Source of the DNA: Bradyrhizobium sp. NFR13
GTDB lineage: Bacteria; Pseudomonadota; Alphaproteobacteria; Rhizobiales; Xanthobacteraceae
Assembly (NCBI RefSeq): GCF_900114605.1
Contig: NZ_FOTP01000003.1
Location: forward strand, 1-64,000
Length of the DNA: 64,000 bases
Reading direction: 5' to 3'
The notes under the pieces were generated by a model. It was not told where the DNA came from. It saw nothing but the letters and a program-made list of their open reading frames with translations, and ran no database searches. The position numbers were made by a program, and so were the translations under genes. Below, one piece after another: positions 50,978-59,666 of the stretch; within the stretch, counting starts at the first letter, position 1, and each line of letters opens with the position of its first letter.

Positions 50978-51484
50978 TTAGGCAGCGAGCTTTCCAGCCA
51001 GCGCGCGGAAACGTTCGAGCTGGTCCTGCTTCAGCGCGCGGGTCTCGTCGCGGCCCACAAAGACCTTGAACATCACGCCGCCGTCGACATTGAGGAAAGC
51101 GACGAAGGCCGACGATTTGCCCATGAACGGCCGCTCGACAAATGCCACGCCGCCGCAGCGCTCATGACGCAGATGGCCATGCAGCCCCTTCGGCTGCGTC
51201 AGATTGTAGTAGCCATGACCGATGGAGCCCGGCGACAGCGGTGCCGTGGTCTCGAAGATGCCGTCCTCGGTATGCACGATCAGCGTCACCTCGCCCCACT
51301 CGGCGATATCTGTCATCGCGGTGACGAAGACATCGGCACCGCCGCCGATCGTCACCATCCCCTCGGGCAGCGCTTCAAGCACCGCACGCGGGGTGACGTT
51401 GCGCTCGCGCGCAACAGTCTCGATCACGGCGCCGGGATTCTCCGCCATATAGGTCTTCAGCACGGCGAGATCCGTATTCAGCAT
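50978..51484 (-). CDS. hutX: HutX/HugX-type intracellular haem carrier
   Basis: Cytosolic haem-binding protein of 168 residues with the family sequence VARERNVTPRAVLEALP, FVTAMTDIAEWGEVTLIVHTEDGIFE and HGYYNLTQPKGLHGHLR, where the His residues are haem-ligand candidates. The protein shuttles haem to the degrading enzyme or regulates uptake. The start has GGAG seven bases upstream. It lies 50 bases downstream of the IsdG-type gene, in an operon with hmuR. Confidence 0.88.
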   Translation of the reverse strand: MLNTDLAVLKTYMAENPGAVIETVARERNVTPRAVLEALPEGMVTIGGGADVFVTAMTDIAEWGEVTLIVHTEDGIFETTAPLSPGSIGHGYYNLTQPKGLHGHLRHERCGGVAFVERPFMGKSSAFVAFLNVDGGVMFKVFVGRDETRALKQDQLERFRALAGKLAA

Positions 51485-51534
51485 GAGATGGCTCCGTGAT
51501 CGATCGTTGGTGTTGAGTGCGGAGGCAGCAGCAA

Positions 51535-51873
51535 TCAGGCCGCAGCGCTCTTGCGGCGCTCGGACTGGATCACCTCGAAGCCTTCGAACTTCGGATGACC
51601 AAGATAGAGGCTGGCGCCTTCCGACTTGTTGTCCGCGCGGGCATGCGCCTTGCGGAACTGCTCGGACTTGGTCCAGCCCTCGAAGTCTGCCTTGCTGGCC
51701 CAGACCGTATGCGACGAATACAGCGTGTGATCCTCAGCCACCGGCCCCTTCAGCAGGCTGAACTCGATGAAGCCCGGCAATTCCGAGAGATAGGATTCGC
51801 GGGTCGCCCAGATATTTTCGAAAGCGGCTTCGGATCCGGTTTTGACCTGAAAGCGGTTCATGGCGATGAACAT
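51535..51873 (-). CDS. IsdG-type haem-degrading monooxygenase (HmuQ/HmuD-like)
   Basis: Small protein of 112 residues of the antibiotic-biosynthesis-monooxygenase/IsdG fold. MNRFQVKTGSEAAFENIW and LYSSHTVWASKADFEGWTKS are typical segments; Asn6 and Trp66 sit where IsdG-type enzymes place catalytic Asn and Trp, with a His near 75-80 as haem ligand (KAHARA). Bradyrhizobium HmuQ and HmuD are related enzymes that open the haem ring to release iron. The start has AAGGAAGGA upstream. It lies between hmuR and hutX in the same operon. Confidence 0.85.
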   Translation of the reverse strand: MFIAMNRFQVKTGSEAAFENIWATRESYLSELPGFIEFSLLKGPVAEDHTLYSSHTVWASKADFEGWTKSEQFRKAHARADNKSEGASLYLGHPKFEGFEVIQSERRKSAAA

Positions 51874-51970
51874 GGATAGTTCCTTCCTTGATGTGTTCGT
51901 TGCCCACTATAAGCGAAATCGCGCCCGGACATGAGCGCGATTTCTTGGAGGTTGCCTTGATCTGCGACAG

Positions 51971-54346
51971 TTACGCGCCGCCAAAATGGACCTTCAGGCC
52001 ACCCTTGTAGACGATACCCGGGCCGGGGCTAGTCCAGAGCACGTCGTTCTGCGTGGTGCCATCCGCACCGGCGCCTGGAATGGCGTAGGGGCGATAGTAC
52101 TGGTTCAGGATATTATCAACGCCGAAGTTGAGGGTGATATCTGGCGTCGGTTGATAGGCCACGTACAGATTGACCAGATTGTAGGAGGTCGACGGGACAT
52201 AGCCGACTGGGATGTCCGTGATCGCGCCAACTGAAGACCACTGAGCCGAGATGACCAGCTTGCGGTCCAGCAGACGGACACCGCCGGTGGTCGTGACCTT
52301 GCGCGGCTGGACCGTCGCCAGACCAACATTGGTCTCCATGTTCTTGCCGCGCTGAAGCGTGGCGCCGACACCCATGAACCAATCGCCGGCATCATACGAT
52401 GTCTCGGCTTCGAAGCCTTCGATCCTTGCCGAGGCGATGTTCTGATACTGGTAGAACTGGCTGAACAGGCCCGGAATCGGGAAGCCCATGAAGGTCAGCG
52501 GCGAAGCAACCGGCGTCGATGCGACGAGATCGATATAGTCGTCGACATCGTTGCGGAAGAAGTTGAACTTGGCACGGAAGCTGTCGCCGGCCGTGAAGAC
52601 GCCGTCGTACTTCAGGTTGACGCCGACTTCCTTGTTCTTGCCGACTTCAGCACGCAGGTTCGGATTCGGCCGGAAGCAGAACAGACCCGAGGTGCCATCG
52701 GGACAATTGAACAGCGTCGGACCGCCACCGGTGGCATGACCACCCGCGATCAGCGTCTCCGTGATCGACGGCGCGCGATAGCCTTCGGCGTAGCTCACAT
52801 AAGGCGTGAAACCAGCAACGGGCGTAACGCCGACAGTGATCTTCGGCGAGAGGCGGTCACCGCTCGACGACGTCGTTCCGGCGACGCCTGTACCCGACGA
52901 GTTCAGCTCGTAATGATCGTAACGCAGCGCGCTGATCACTTCGAGCCAGGTCGAGTAGTTGTTCTTCAGCTGGATGAAACCGCCGCCCACCGTCCGGTCA
53001 CCGCTCGGCGTGGTGATGTTGGAGTTGCCGCGTGAATCGAACGTCGAAACCTTGTCGTTGAAGACGTCGAAACCGTAGGTGACGGCATTGCGCCATCCGC
53101 CGAGATCGAAACGCGATGTGTTGTTGACGTCCACACCGATCGTATCCAGCAGGTAACCGCGGCGGTCGCCGACGCAACCCGAAATATTGTTGCCGGGGTT
53201 CGCCAGTGTGCAGGTGCCTGAGCCCGCGGTGATACGGTTGTTGTAGGTCTTGACCTGATCGTTGTCGGTGCGATTGCCGTACAGCGTGGCGCTCCAGTCG
53301 AACAACATGTCATCCGGCTTGGAGTACTTCCAGGTCACCGTACCGGTATAGGTCTTCGCCGTGGAGCCATAGACTGACGAACCGGCGATGGCCGCTGCCG
53401 GCGCCGCCGTGGTGGTCGGGCCGCGGTTCAACTGGCCGATGCTGTACTGGTAGTCCTGGAAGATGCCGCCGAACTTGATCTCGTGGCCATCAGCAGGTCG
53501 AACAGTCAGCTTCATCAGGCCGGCGGCAATATCGTTTCCGGTGTTGCCAATCTCGGTGCCGTCGCCATCCTTGTAGTTGCCTTGTGTCCTGTAGACCGCG
53601 CCGCCAAACACATCGACAGACGGGTCAACACGCACGCCGCCGAACACCGAACCCATGCCCCGGGCGTTGTTGGAGCCGTAGGAGCCGCTCATATCCACGC
53701 CCCAGCGCTCGCCAGGCCGCAGGACGTCATTGATATCCTTGGTACGGAACGAGGCGACACCGCCGATGGCACCAGAGCCGTAAATATTGGCAGTCGGACC
53801 GCGGGTGATATCGATGCCGCCGATCAGTTCGGGGTCGAGAAAGAACGAGCCATTCGCATTGTGACCGGAGCGCTGATAGTTCTGGCGCGCACCATCGACC
53901 ACAACGGCGACACGGCCGAAGTCCTGCAAGCCGCGGATATTGATCGCCGTGGACGGATCATCGCCACGATCCTGCATCCAGACACCCGGAACATTGTAGA
54001 AAAGCTGGCTCAGCCGGCTCGGCTGCTGCAACTGGATCTGCTCCTGCGTCACGACGCTGACCGGGGCCAGCGCATCAATGGCGCGCTCCTGGGTCTTCGA
54101 AGCTGTCACCGTGATTTCATCGAGTGACTGACCGGTGCGGCTGGCCTGCGCGTTGGCGTTAGCCACCTGCGCCGGCACAGCTGCCGGCTTCGCGGCAGCA
54201 CGCTTCTTCTTGGCTGGCTTTGGCTTCTGCGCATCGCCGGCCTGCGCGACGGCCTGTGCCAAGGCGGTCTCGGAGACCAACGTCCCCATCGATACGATCG
54301 ACACACCCAACAACAAGGCGCGCGTAGTCCTGCCCCCAAGAGCCAT
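51971..54346 (-). CDS. hmuR: TonB-dependent haem receptor HmuR
   Basis: Outer-membrane receptor of 791 residues. It has a signal peptide (about 1-30, MGTLVSETALA), a Pro/Lys/Ala-rich linker (about 35-70), a TonB box (LDEITVTASK near 75), a plug domain (about 85-205, GVWMQDRGDDPSTAINIRGLQ), and a 22-strand barrel. The barrel carries the haem-receptor motif EGYRAPSITE with NPNLRAEVGKN (FRAP/NPNL type). It ends in an aromatic-rich strand (LKVHFGGA). Divergent from hmuP-hmuTUV. ExbBD/TonB are not in the window. Confidence 0.92.
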   Translation of the reverse strand: MALGGRTTRALLLGVSIVSMGTLVSETALAQAVAQAGDAQKPKPAKKKRAAAKPAAVPAQVANANAQASRTGQSLDEITVTASKTQERAIDALAPVSVVTQEQIQLQQPSRLSQLFYNVPGVWMQDRGDDPSTAINIRGLQDFGRVAVVVDGARQNYQRSGHNANGSFFLDPELIGGIDITRGPTANIYGSGAIGGVASFRTKDINDVLRPGERWGVDMSGSYGSNNARGMGSVFGGVRVDPSVDVFGGAVYRTQGNYKDGDGTEIGNTGNDIAAGLMKLTVRPADGHEIKFGGIFQDYQYSIGQLNRGPTTTAAPAAAIAGSSVYGSTAKTYTGTVTWKYSKPDDMLFDWSATLYGNRTDNDQVKTYNNRITAGSGTCTLANPGNNISGCVGDRRGYLLDTIGVDVNNTSRFDLGGWRNAVTYGFDVFNDKVSTFDSRGNSNITTPSGDRTVGGGFIQLKNNYSTWLEVISALRYDHYELNSSGTGVAGTTSSSGDRLSPKITVGVTPVAGFTPYVSYAEGYRAPSITETLIAGGHATGGGPTLFNCPDGTSGLFCFRPNPNLRAEVGKNKEVGVNLKYDGVFTAGDSFRAKFNFFRNDVDDYIDLVASTPVASPLTFMGFPIPGLFSQFYQYQNIASARIEGFEAETSYDAGDWFMGVGATLQRGKNMETNVGLATVQPRKVTTTGGVRLLDRKLVISAQWSSVGAITDIPVGYVPSTSYNLVNLYVAYQPTPDITLNFGVDNILNQYYRPYAIPGAGADGTTQNDVLWTSPGPGIVYKGGLKVHFGGA

Positions 54347-54601
54347 AGCCTAATCCCCAAACACAAATTTCAACGGGTCGTGGCTGGCTGGCGCTGCACG
54401 AGGCAGGGAGCTTGCTGGCTCTCGAATGCGACTCGGGGACCCCTGCCACCAAGTTGCCATTTTCGATTACGGTTCATTAACAGGGGGGTCAAGCAATCCC
54501 GCTCCTGTTTATATTGATTATAGACTGCAGTGCTTGGCGATGAGGTGCGACAAAACCTATAACGATGACAGAGACTTTCACGGACGGGATAGATCGGCGC
54601 T
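54347..54601. promoter_or_regulatory. Divergent hmuR / hmuP control region
   Basis: This 255-base gap carries the promoters of both haem operons. There is an AT-rich stretch at about 54505-54530 (gtttatattgattatag) and a GGGGGGT run near 54482. HmuP and Irr control hmuR in Bradyrhizobium, but I could not recognise a clear Irr/ICE box by eye. Confidence 0.5.
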
Positions 54602-54796
54602 ATGGATACGGGTTCTCACGACGGCAGCGCTGCCGCTCACGCCAAATCCCCAGCCGGACGCAATGTGGTCGTAAATGGCGACCGGATGGACAGCAAGGAG
54701 CTGTTCGCGGATCAGCGTGAGTTGCTGATTACGCATGGCGACGAGACTTATCGCCTCCGCCTGACATTCCAGAACAAGCTGATCCTCACCAAATGA
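54602..54796 (+). CDS. hmuP: HemP/HmuP haem-uptake regulator protein
   Basis: Protein of 64 residues with a disordered N-terminus and the HemP core SKELFADQRELLITHGDETYRLRLTFQNKLILTK. In Bradyrhizobium, HmuP is required for hmuR expression and binds its promoter. Its position next to hmuR supports that role here. The stop overlaps the start of hmuT (ATGA). Confidence 0.9.
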   Translation: MDTGSHDGSAAAHAKSPAGRNVVVNGDRMDSKELFADQRELLITHGDETYRLRLTFQNKLILTK

Positions 54797-55788
54797 CCGC
54801 CGGCCTCCCCGTTCCCGGTTTCCTTGTTCGACGTCATCGCATCGCGCATGCGCTGCAACGTGTGGTGCTTGCCAGCACGCTGGCATTGTCAGCCGCGGCC
54901 GCGGCGGAAGACGCCGTTGTGCGCGACGCACGCGGACGCGACGTCACGATCGGCCATCCCACCCGCATCGTCTCGGTCGGCGGCGCGGTGACCGAAATTC
55001 TTTATGCGCTCGGCGCTGACGACCGCATCGTCGCCGTCGATACGACCAGCCTGTATCCACCCAAGGCAATGACCGACAAACCCAATGTCGGTTACATGCG
55101 CCAGCTCTCTGCGGAAGGCGTGCTGGGGCTGAATCCGCAACTGGTGCTCGCGATTGCGGGCTCCGGCCCGAAGGAGACCATCGACGTCATCGACGCCGCC
55201 AAGATTCCGCTGATCATGGTGCCGGATACGTTTACCGAAGCCGGCATGGTGGAGAAAATCCGGCTGGTCGCCAAGGTCGCGGGTGTCGAGCCGCGCGGCG
55301 AATGTCTCGCCAATGCCGTAGCGGGCGATCTTGCCGCGCTGCGTGACTTGCGCGCCAAGGTGAGGACCCCGCCACGGGTGATGTTCGTGATGTCCTTCCT
55401 CGATGGCCGCGCCATGGTCGCAGGCCAGAAGACGGCAGCCAACGAAATCATCAAGCTGGCCGGCGGTGTCAATGTCGCCGACAGCTTCGACGGCTACAAG
55501 ATCATGAGCGATGAAGCGATCGCCGCAGCCAAGCTGGATACCGTGCTCTCGATGGAGCGCGGCAAGGACACGCTGCAGGCCGACGCCGTGTTTGCCAGCC
55601 CGGCATTCGCGCTGACGCCGGCCGCGAAGACCAGGAAGTTGGTCACCATGGACGGCCTCTATCTGCTCGGCTTCGGCCCGCGTACGGCAGCCGCCGCGCG
55701 CGATCTTGCCGTGAAGCTCGATCCGGCACTGACCGCTGACGCGGCCTCGTTCAAGCCCGCCTCGCTCGCCGTCAACTGTCGTCAATAG
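54793..55788 (+). CDS. hmuT: Haem ABC transporter substrate-binding protein HmuT
   Basis: Periplasmic protein of 331 residues. It has a signal peptide (VVLASTLALSAAAAA, cleavage before EDA), then a class III binding-protein fold: PTRIVSVGGAVTEILYALG, LGLNPQLVLAIAGSGPKE, and a long linking helix around 160-180. Tyr88 in VGYMRQLS is a haem-ligand candidate. It delivers haem from the receptor to HmuUV. It overlaps hmuP by four bases. Confidence 0.9.
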   Translation: MTAGLPVPGFLVRRHRIAHALQRVVLASTLALSAAAAAEDAVVRDARGRDVTIGHPTRIVSVGGAVTEILYALGADDRIVAVDTTSLYPPKAMTDKPNVGYMRQLSAEGVLGLNPQLVLAIAGSGPKETIDVIDAAKIPLIMVPDTFTEAGMVEKIRLVAKVAGVEPRGECLANAVAGDLAALRDLRAKVRTPPRVMFVMSFLDGRAMVAGQKTAANEIIKLAGGVNVADSFDGYKIMSDEAIAAAKLDTVLSMERGKDTLQADAVFASPAFALTPAAKTRKLVTMDGLYLLGFGPRTAAAARDLAVKLDPALTADAASFKPASLAVNCRQ

Positions 55789-55789
55789 G

Positions 55790-56887
55790 ATGACTGCCGC
55801 CGATGCCAAGCTGACTGCGTTTGTCAGAACGAAGGGGCGGGTGCGCCGCCCTGCGACCATCGCCGTCCTGTGCGGCCTGTCAGCAGCCTTGCTGCTGACG
55901 GTGCTGCTTGCCGCCACGGTTGGCGCCGCCGGCATCCCACTGTCCCGTCTGCCTGCCGCACTCGGCCTCTCGGCTGCCGATCCCGGCAATAGCTTTGCCG
56001 CACGCGATCAACTGATCCTGTGGTCGATCCGCATACCGCGCATTGCCATCGCCGCGATGATCGGCGGCATGCTGGGCGCGGCCGGCGCGATCATGCAGGG
56101 CCTGTTTCGCAATCCCCTCGCCGATCCGGCGCTGGTCGGCGTCTCCAGCGGAGGCGCGTTTGCTGCAGCGGGCGCCATCGTCATTAGCGACAGCCGCTTT
56201 GCGCATTATGTTGCTTTTCTGCAGCCCTTTCTATTGCCGTTGGCCGCCTTCATCGGCTCGCTGCTCACCACCATCATTCTCTATCGAATTTCCAGTCGCA
56301 GCGGACGCACCTCCATCGCGCTGTTCCTGCTTGCCGGCATCGCCATCGCCGCGATTGCCAATGCAGGCATCGGCCTTCTTGTGTTCATTGCCGACGACCG
56401 GCAATTGCGCGATATCACGTTCTGGCTGCTCGGCTCGCTCAGCGGCGCGACCTGGAGCAAGGCGGCGACGATTGCGCCGATGCTGGCGCTGGGCCTGATC
56501 GGGATGCTGTTCACCAGCCGCGGCCTCGACGTGCTGATCCTCGGCGAATCCGAAGCGTTTCATTCCGGCGTCGATGTCGAGCGCCTCAAGCGCATCTGCA
56601 TCGTGCTGGTCTCCGTCATGACGGGCGCTGCGGTTTCCGTTTGTGGCGTGATCGGTTTTGTCGGCATTGTGGTCCCGCATCTGCTTAGGCTGATGATCGG
56701 ACCGGGTCATCGGCTGTTGCTGCCGGCATCCGTCGGCCTCGGCGCCAGCCTGCTGGTCGGCGCCGATACGCTGGCCCGCACCATCGTCGCTCCGGCCGAG
56801 ATGCCCATCGGTATCCTGACTGCCGCCGTGGGCGCACCGATCTTCCTGCTGATCCTGCTGCGTCAGCGCGGGCTGGTGGGGCTGTGA
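55790..56887 (+). CDS. hmuU: Haem ABC transporter permease HmuU
   Basis: FecCD-type permease of 365 residues with nine to ten hydrophobic segments, including RIPRIAIAAMIGGMLGAAGA, the conserved loop GLFRNPLADPALVGVSSG, and GVIGFVGIVVPHLLRL (coupling-helix region). It begins one base after the hmuT stop, and its own stop overlaps hmuV. Confidence 0.92.
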   Translation: MTAADAKLTAFVRTKGRVRRPATIAVLCGLSAALLLTVLLAATVGAAGIPLSRLPAALGLSAADPGNSFAARDQLILWSIRIPRIAIAAMIGGMLGAAGAIMQGLFRNPLADPALVGVSSGGAFAAAGAIVISDSRFAHYVAFLQPFLLPLAAFIGSLLTTIILYRISSRSGRTSIALFLLAGIAIAAIANAGIGLLVFIADDRQLRDITFWLLGSLSGATWSKAATIAPMLALGLIGMLFTSRGLDVLILGESEAFHSGVDVERLKRICIVLVSVMTGAAVSVCGVIGFVGIVVPHLLRLMIGPGHRLLLPASVGLGASLLVGADTLARTIVAPAEMPIGILTAAVGAPIFLLILLRQRGLVGL

Positions 56888-57714
56888 TTCAGATGGCCGA
56901 TACACCTGTCCTCATAGCATCTGGCATCTCGCTGACCATCGGCCAGGCTACGTTGCTCAATCATGTCGATCTCGCCATCATGAGCGGCGAGATGATCGCC
57001 ATCGTTGGTCCCAACGGCGCCGGCAAGTCGACGCTGCTGCGCCTGCTATCGGCCGATCTGCGTGCGTCGCGCGGCGCCATTACGCTGAAGGGCCGCGACC
57101 TCCATTCCTGGTCGCCTGCCGAACTGGCGATGCGGCGCGCGATGCTGTCGCAACATGTCAGTGTGAGCTTTCCATTCACGGTTGAGGAAGTCGTGCAGAT
57201 GGGTCGGGGCAACCTGCCGCTGGCGTCTGCGCAGTCGCTCGTCGATGCCGCGATCGACGAAGTGGGCCTTGGCGACTTCCGTCATCGCGAATTACCGACG
57301 CTGTCAGGAGGCGAACAGCAGCGCGCGCATTTCGCACGCATCCTCGTGCAGCTCGCCTGCGGCGAGGCTGCGCACGGTCCCGGCATCCTGCTGCTCGACG
57401 AGCCGACATCATCCCTCGATCTGCGTCACCAGATCGAACTGGTCGAAATTTCGCGGCAGCGTGCGCGCAGCGGCACGGCTGTGATCGCAGTGCTGCACGA
57501 TCTCAATCTCGCAGTTCGGTTTGCCGACCGCATCATCGTGATGCGCAGCGGCGCCGTTGCCGCGGAAGGAACACCATCGGAGACGATCACCAGCGACGTG
57601 ATCCGCCGCGTGTTCGATATCGACGTCGCCGTCGCGCGCACCGACGATGGCGCGCCCTATCTGCTGCCGCAGATGATGCAACAGATTGCGACTTCAACTT
57701 CCGTAACGGGTTGA
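56884..57714 (+). CDS. hmuV: Haem ABC transporter ATP-binding protein HmuV
   Basis: ABC ATPase of 276 residues: Walker A GPNGAGKST, Q-loop at SQHVSVSF, signature LSGGEQQRAHFARIL, Walker B GILLLDEPTSSLD, H-loop LHDLNLA. This is the FecE/HmuV type with the family insertion LACGEAAHGP. A GTG start at 56884 overlaps hmuU; ATG at 56893 is an alternative. It closes the hmuP-hmuT-hmuU-hmuV operon. Confidence 0.92.
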   Translation: MIQMADTPVLIASGISLTIGQATLLNHVDLAIMSGEMIAIVGPNGAGKSTLLRLLSADLRASRGAITLKGRDLHSWSPAELAMRRAMLSQHVSVSFPFTVEEVVQMGRGNLPLASAQSLVDAAIDEVGLGDFRHRELPTLSGGEQQRAHFARILVQLACGEAAHGPGILLLDEPTSSLDLRHQIELVEISRQRARSGTAVIAVLHDLNLAVRFADRIIVMRSGAVAAEGTPSETITSDVIRRVFDIDVAVARTDDGAPYLLPQMMQQIATSTSVTG

Positions 57715-57858
57715 CTGCATTTCTGTCGGGCGCATCATACTGCGCAGGCATGCCCTGTGTATGAGCAACATTGTTGCTCACGGGAACTCACTTTTATCTG
57801 AACTCCCGATCAGCTGATGCATTGCCTTCCTGTCGCAACAAACCACGGAGGCTTCCCC

Positions 57859-58224
57859 ATGGGTCATGCACACAGGTCGACAGCGCTGGTCGTCGAGAAC
57901 GACGAAGCACAACGCACACTGGTCAGTTTGCTGCTCGAAGAGAGCGAGATGAATGTGATCGAATGCGAGAGCGCGGAGGCGGCCGTGCTGGTGCTGGAAG
58001 AATCCGGCGACAATGTCGCGATGGTCTTCACCGATGTGGAACTCGCCGGCCTGATGGACGGGATCGAACTCGCTTATCTCGCCAAGCAACGTTATCCCGA
58101 CATGCATGTCGTGGTGACATCAGGCGCACCTCGCGTGCGTCGCCTGCCCGACGGCACGCTGTTCATGGCCAAGCCGTGGAGCCCGATCGATCTGCTTCGT
58201 GCGGCAGAACAATCCTTTCACTGA
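57859..58224 (+). CDS. Stand-alone response-regulator receiver protein
   Basis: Receiver-domain protein of 121 residues without an output domain. The phospho-acceptor Asp lies in MVFTDVELAG; the acidic residues sit in VVENDEAQR, the switch Thr/Ser in VVTSGAP, and the conserved Lys in FMAKPW. The start has GGAGG seven bases upstream; the frame is open to 57817 without a site. No histidine kinase is adjacent. Confidence 0.88.
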   Translation: MGHAHRSTALVVENDEAQRTLVSLLLEESEMNVIECESAEAAVLVLEESGDNVAMVFTDVELAGLMDGIELAYLAKQRYPDMHVVVTSGAPRVRRLPDGTLFMAKPWSPIDLLRAAEQSFH

Positions 58225-58339
58225 TGGAGGCTCCATCTGTACGCGCGGCCCGGCAGATGCCGGCCGCGTGGGACAGTCTTGCATTGCTGCAGCGCAACGG
58301 AGATAATTCGTTGATCACGCCGGCCGCAGCAAGGATTTC

Positions 58340-59629
58340 ATGCCGTTCGACCTCCTCATTCGCAACGCCACGCTTCCTGACGGCCGCACCGGCCAGGATA
58401 TCGCCATTGAAGCTGGCCGTATCGTCGCGGTGCAGCCCAATCTGGCCGGTGAAGCCGGACGTGTGATCGATGCCGCCGGGCACCTGGTCTCGCCGCCATT
58501 CGTCGATATCCACTTCCATATGGATGCGACGCTGTCGCTGGGCCTGCCACGTCTGAATGTTTCCGGCACCCTGCTTGAGGGCATCGCGCTGTGGGGCGAA
58601 TTGAAGCCGCTGCTGACCTATGAGGCTCTGGTCGAGCGTGCGCTACGCTATTGCGATCTCGCGGTGGCACAGGGCCTGCTTGCTGTGCGTACCCATGTGG
58701 ATATCTGCGACGATCGGCTGCTGGCAGTCGATGCGCTGCTCGACGTCAAGAAACAGGTCGCCCCCTATCTCGACCTCGAACTGGTCGCATTCCCGCAGGA
58801 TGGCTATTTCCGCTCGCCAACCGCCGCGCAAAATCTCACCCGCGCCCTCGACAAGGGCGTCAGCATCGTCGGCGGCATTCCGCATTTCGAGCGCACCATG
58901 GCCGACGGTGCAGCTTCGGTGAAAGCACTCTGCGAGATCGCCGCTGCTCGCGGACTGCGCGTCGACATGCATTGCGACGAAAGCGACGATCCGCTCTCGC
59001 GCCACATCGAAACGCTTGCCTATGAGACCCAGCGTCTCGGACTGCAAGGCCGCGTCGCCGGCTCGCACCTGACCTCGATGCATTCGATGGACAATTACTA
59101 CGTCTCGAAACTGCTGCCGCTGATCGCGGAGGCCGGCGTCGCCGCCATCGCCAATCCACTGATCAATATCGTGCTGCAGGGCCGCCACGATACCTATCCC
59201 AAGCGCCGTGGCCAGACCCGCGTACCGGAGATGCGACCTCACGGAATCAATGTGGCCTTCGGCCAGGACTGCTGCATGGACCCGTGGTACTCGCTGGGCT
59301 CGGCGGACATGCTGGAAGTCGCGCATATGGGCCTGCATGTCGGGCAGATGACCAGCCGCGACGCGATGCGCTTCTGCTTCGATACCGTCACGACAAATCC
59401 TGCAAAGATCATGGGCCTCGAAGGTTACGGCCTCGATGTCGGCTGCAACGGCGACCTCGTGCTGCTGCAGGCGCGCGATCCCATCGAGGCGATCCGGCTG
59501 AAGGCAACGCGGCTTACGGTCGTTCGCCGCGGCAAGGTGATTGCCGAGACGCCCGCGCGGATCGCCCGTCTGGCGCTCGATGGCCGCCCAACATCGGTCG
59601 ATCCGGCCGCCTACGCGCCGCCGACCTGA
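58340..59629 (+). CDS. Cytosine deaminase-like amidohydrolase
   Basis: Amidohydrolase of 429 residues closely following the CodA layout: metal ligands HFH at 58-60, HCDESDDP with the catalytic Glu, SHLTSMH with a metal His, and GQDCCMDPWYSLGSADMLEV with the metal Asp. In E. coli CodA the matching last motif is GHDDVFDPW, so the Asp next to the metal Asp, a substrate-recognition residue, is Cys here. Many soil-bacterial relatives act on cytosine, isoguanine, creatinine-like or s-triazine rings. The start at 58340 is ATG in a low-confidence context. It is followed by an FAD oxidoreductase gene and lies near a convergent ABC operon. Confidence 0.85.
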   Translation: MPFDLLIRNATLPDGRTGQDIAIEAGRIVAVQPNLAGEAGRVIDAAGHLVSPPFVDIHFHMDATLSLGLPRLNVSGTLLEGIALWGELKPLLTYEALVERALRYCDLAVAQGLLAVRTHVDICDDRLLAVDALLDVKKQVAPYLDLELVAFPQDGYFRSPTAAQNLTRALDKGVSIVGGIPHFERTMADGAASVKALCEIAAARGLRVDMHCDESDDPLSRHIETLAYETQRLGLQGRVAGSHLTSMHSMDNYYVSKLLPLIAEAGVAAIANPLINIVLQGRHDTYPKRRGQTRVPEMRPHGINVAFGQDCCMDPWYSLGSADMLEVAHMGLHVGQMTSRDAMRFCFDTVTTNPAKIMGLEGYGLDVGCNGDLVLLQARDPIEAIRLKATRLTVVRRGKVIAETPARIARLALDGRPTSVDPAAYAPPT

Positions 59630-59666
59630 TATCCTTCGATCTCCTTTCCTCGCATCGTCTGGCAGC

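Noticed and set aside
54500-54600. Possible Irr/ICE box upstream of hmuP/hmuR
   Set aside because: The region is AT-rich but no clear match to the known inverted motif could be seen; left as a general control region.
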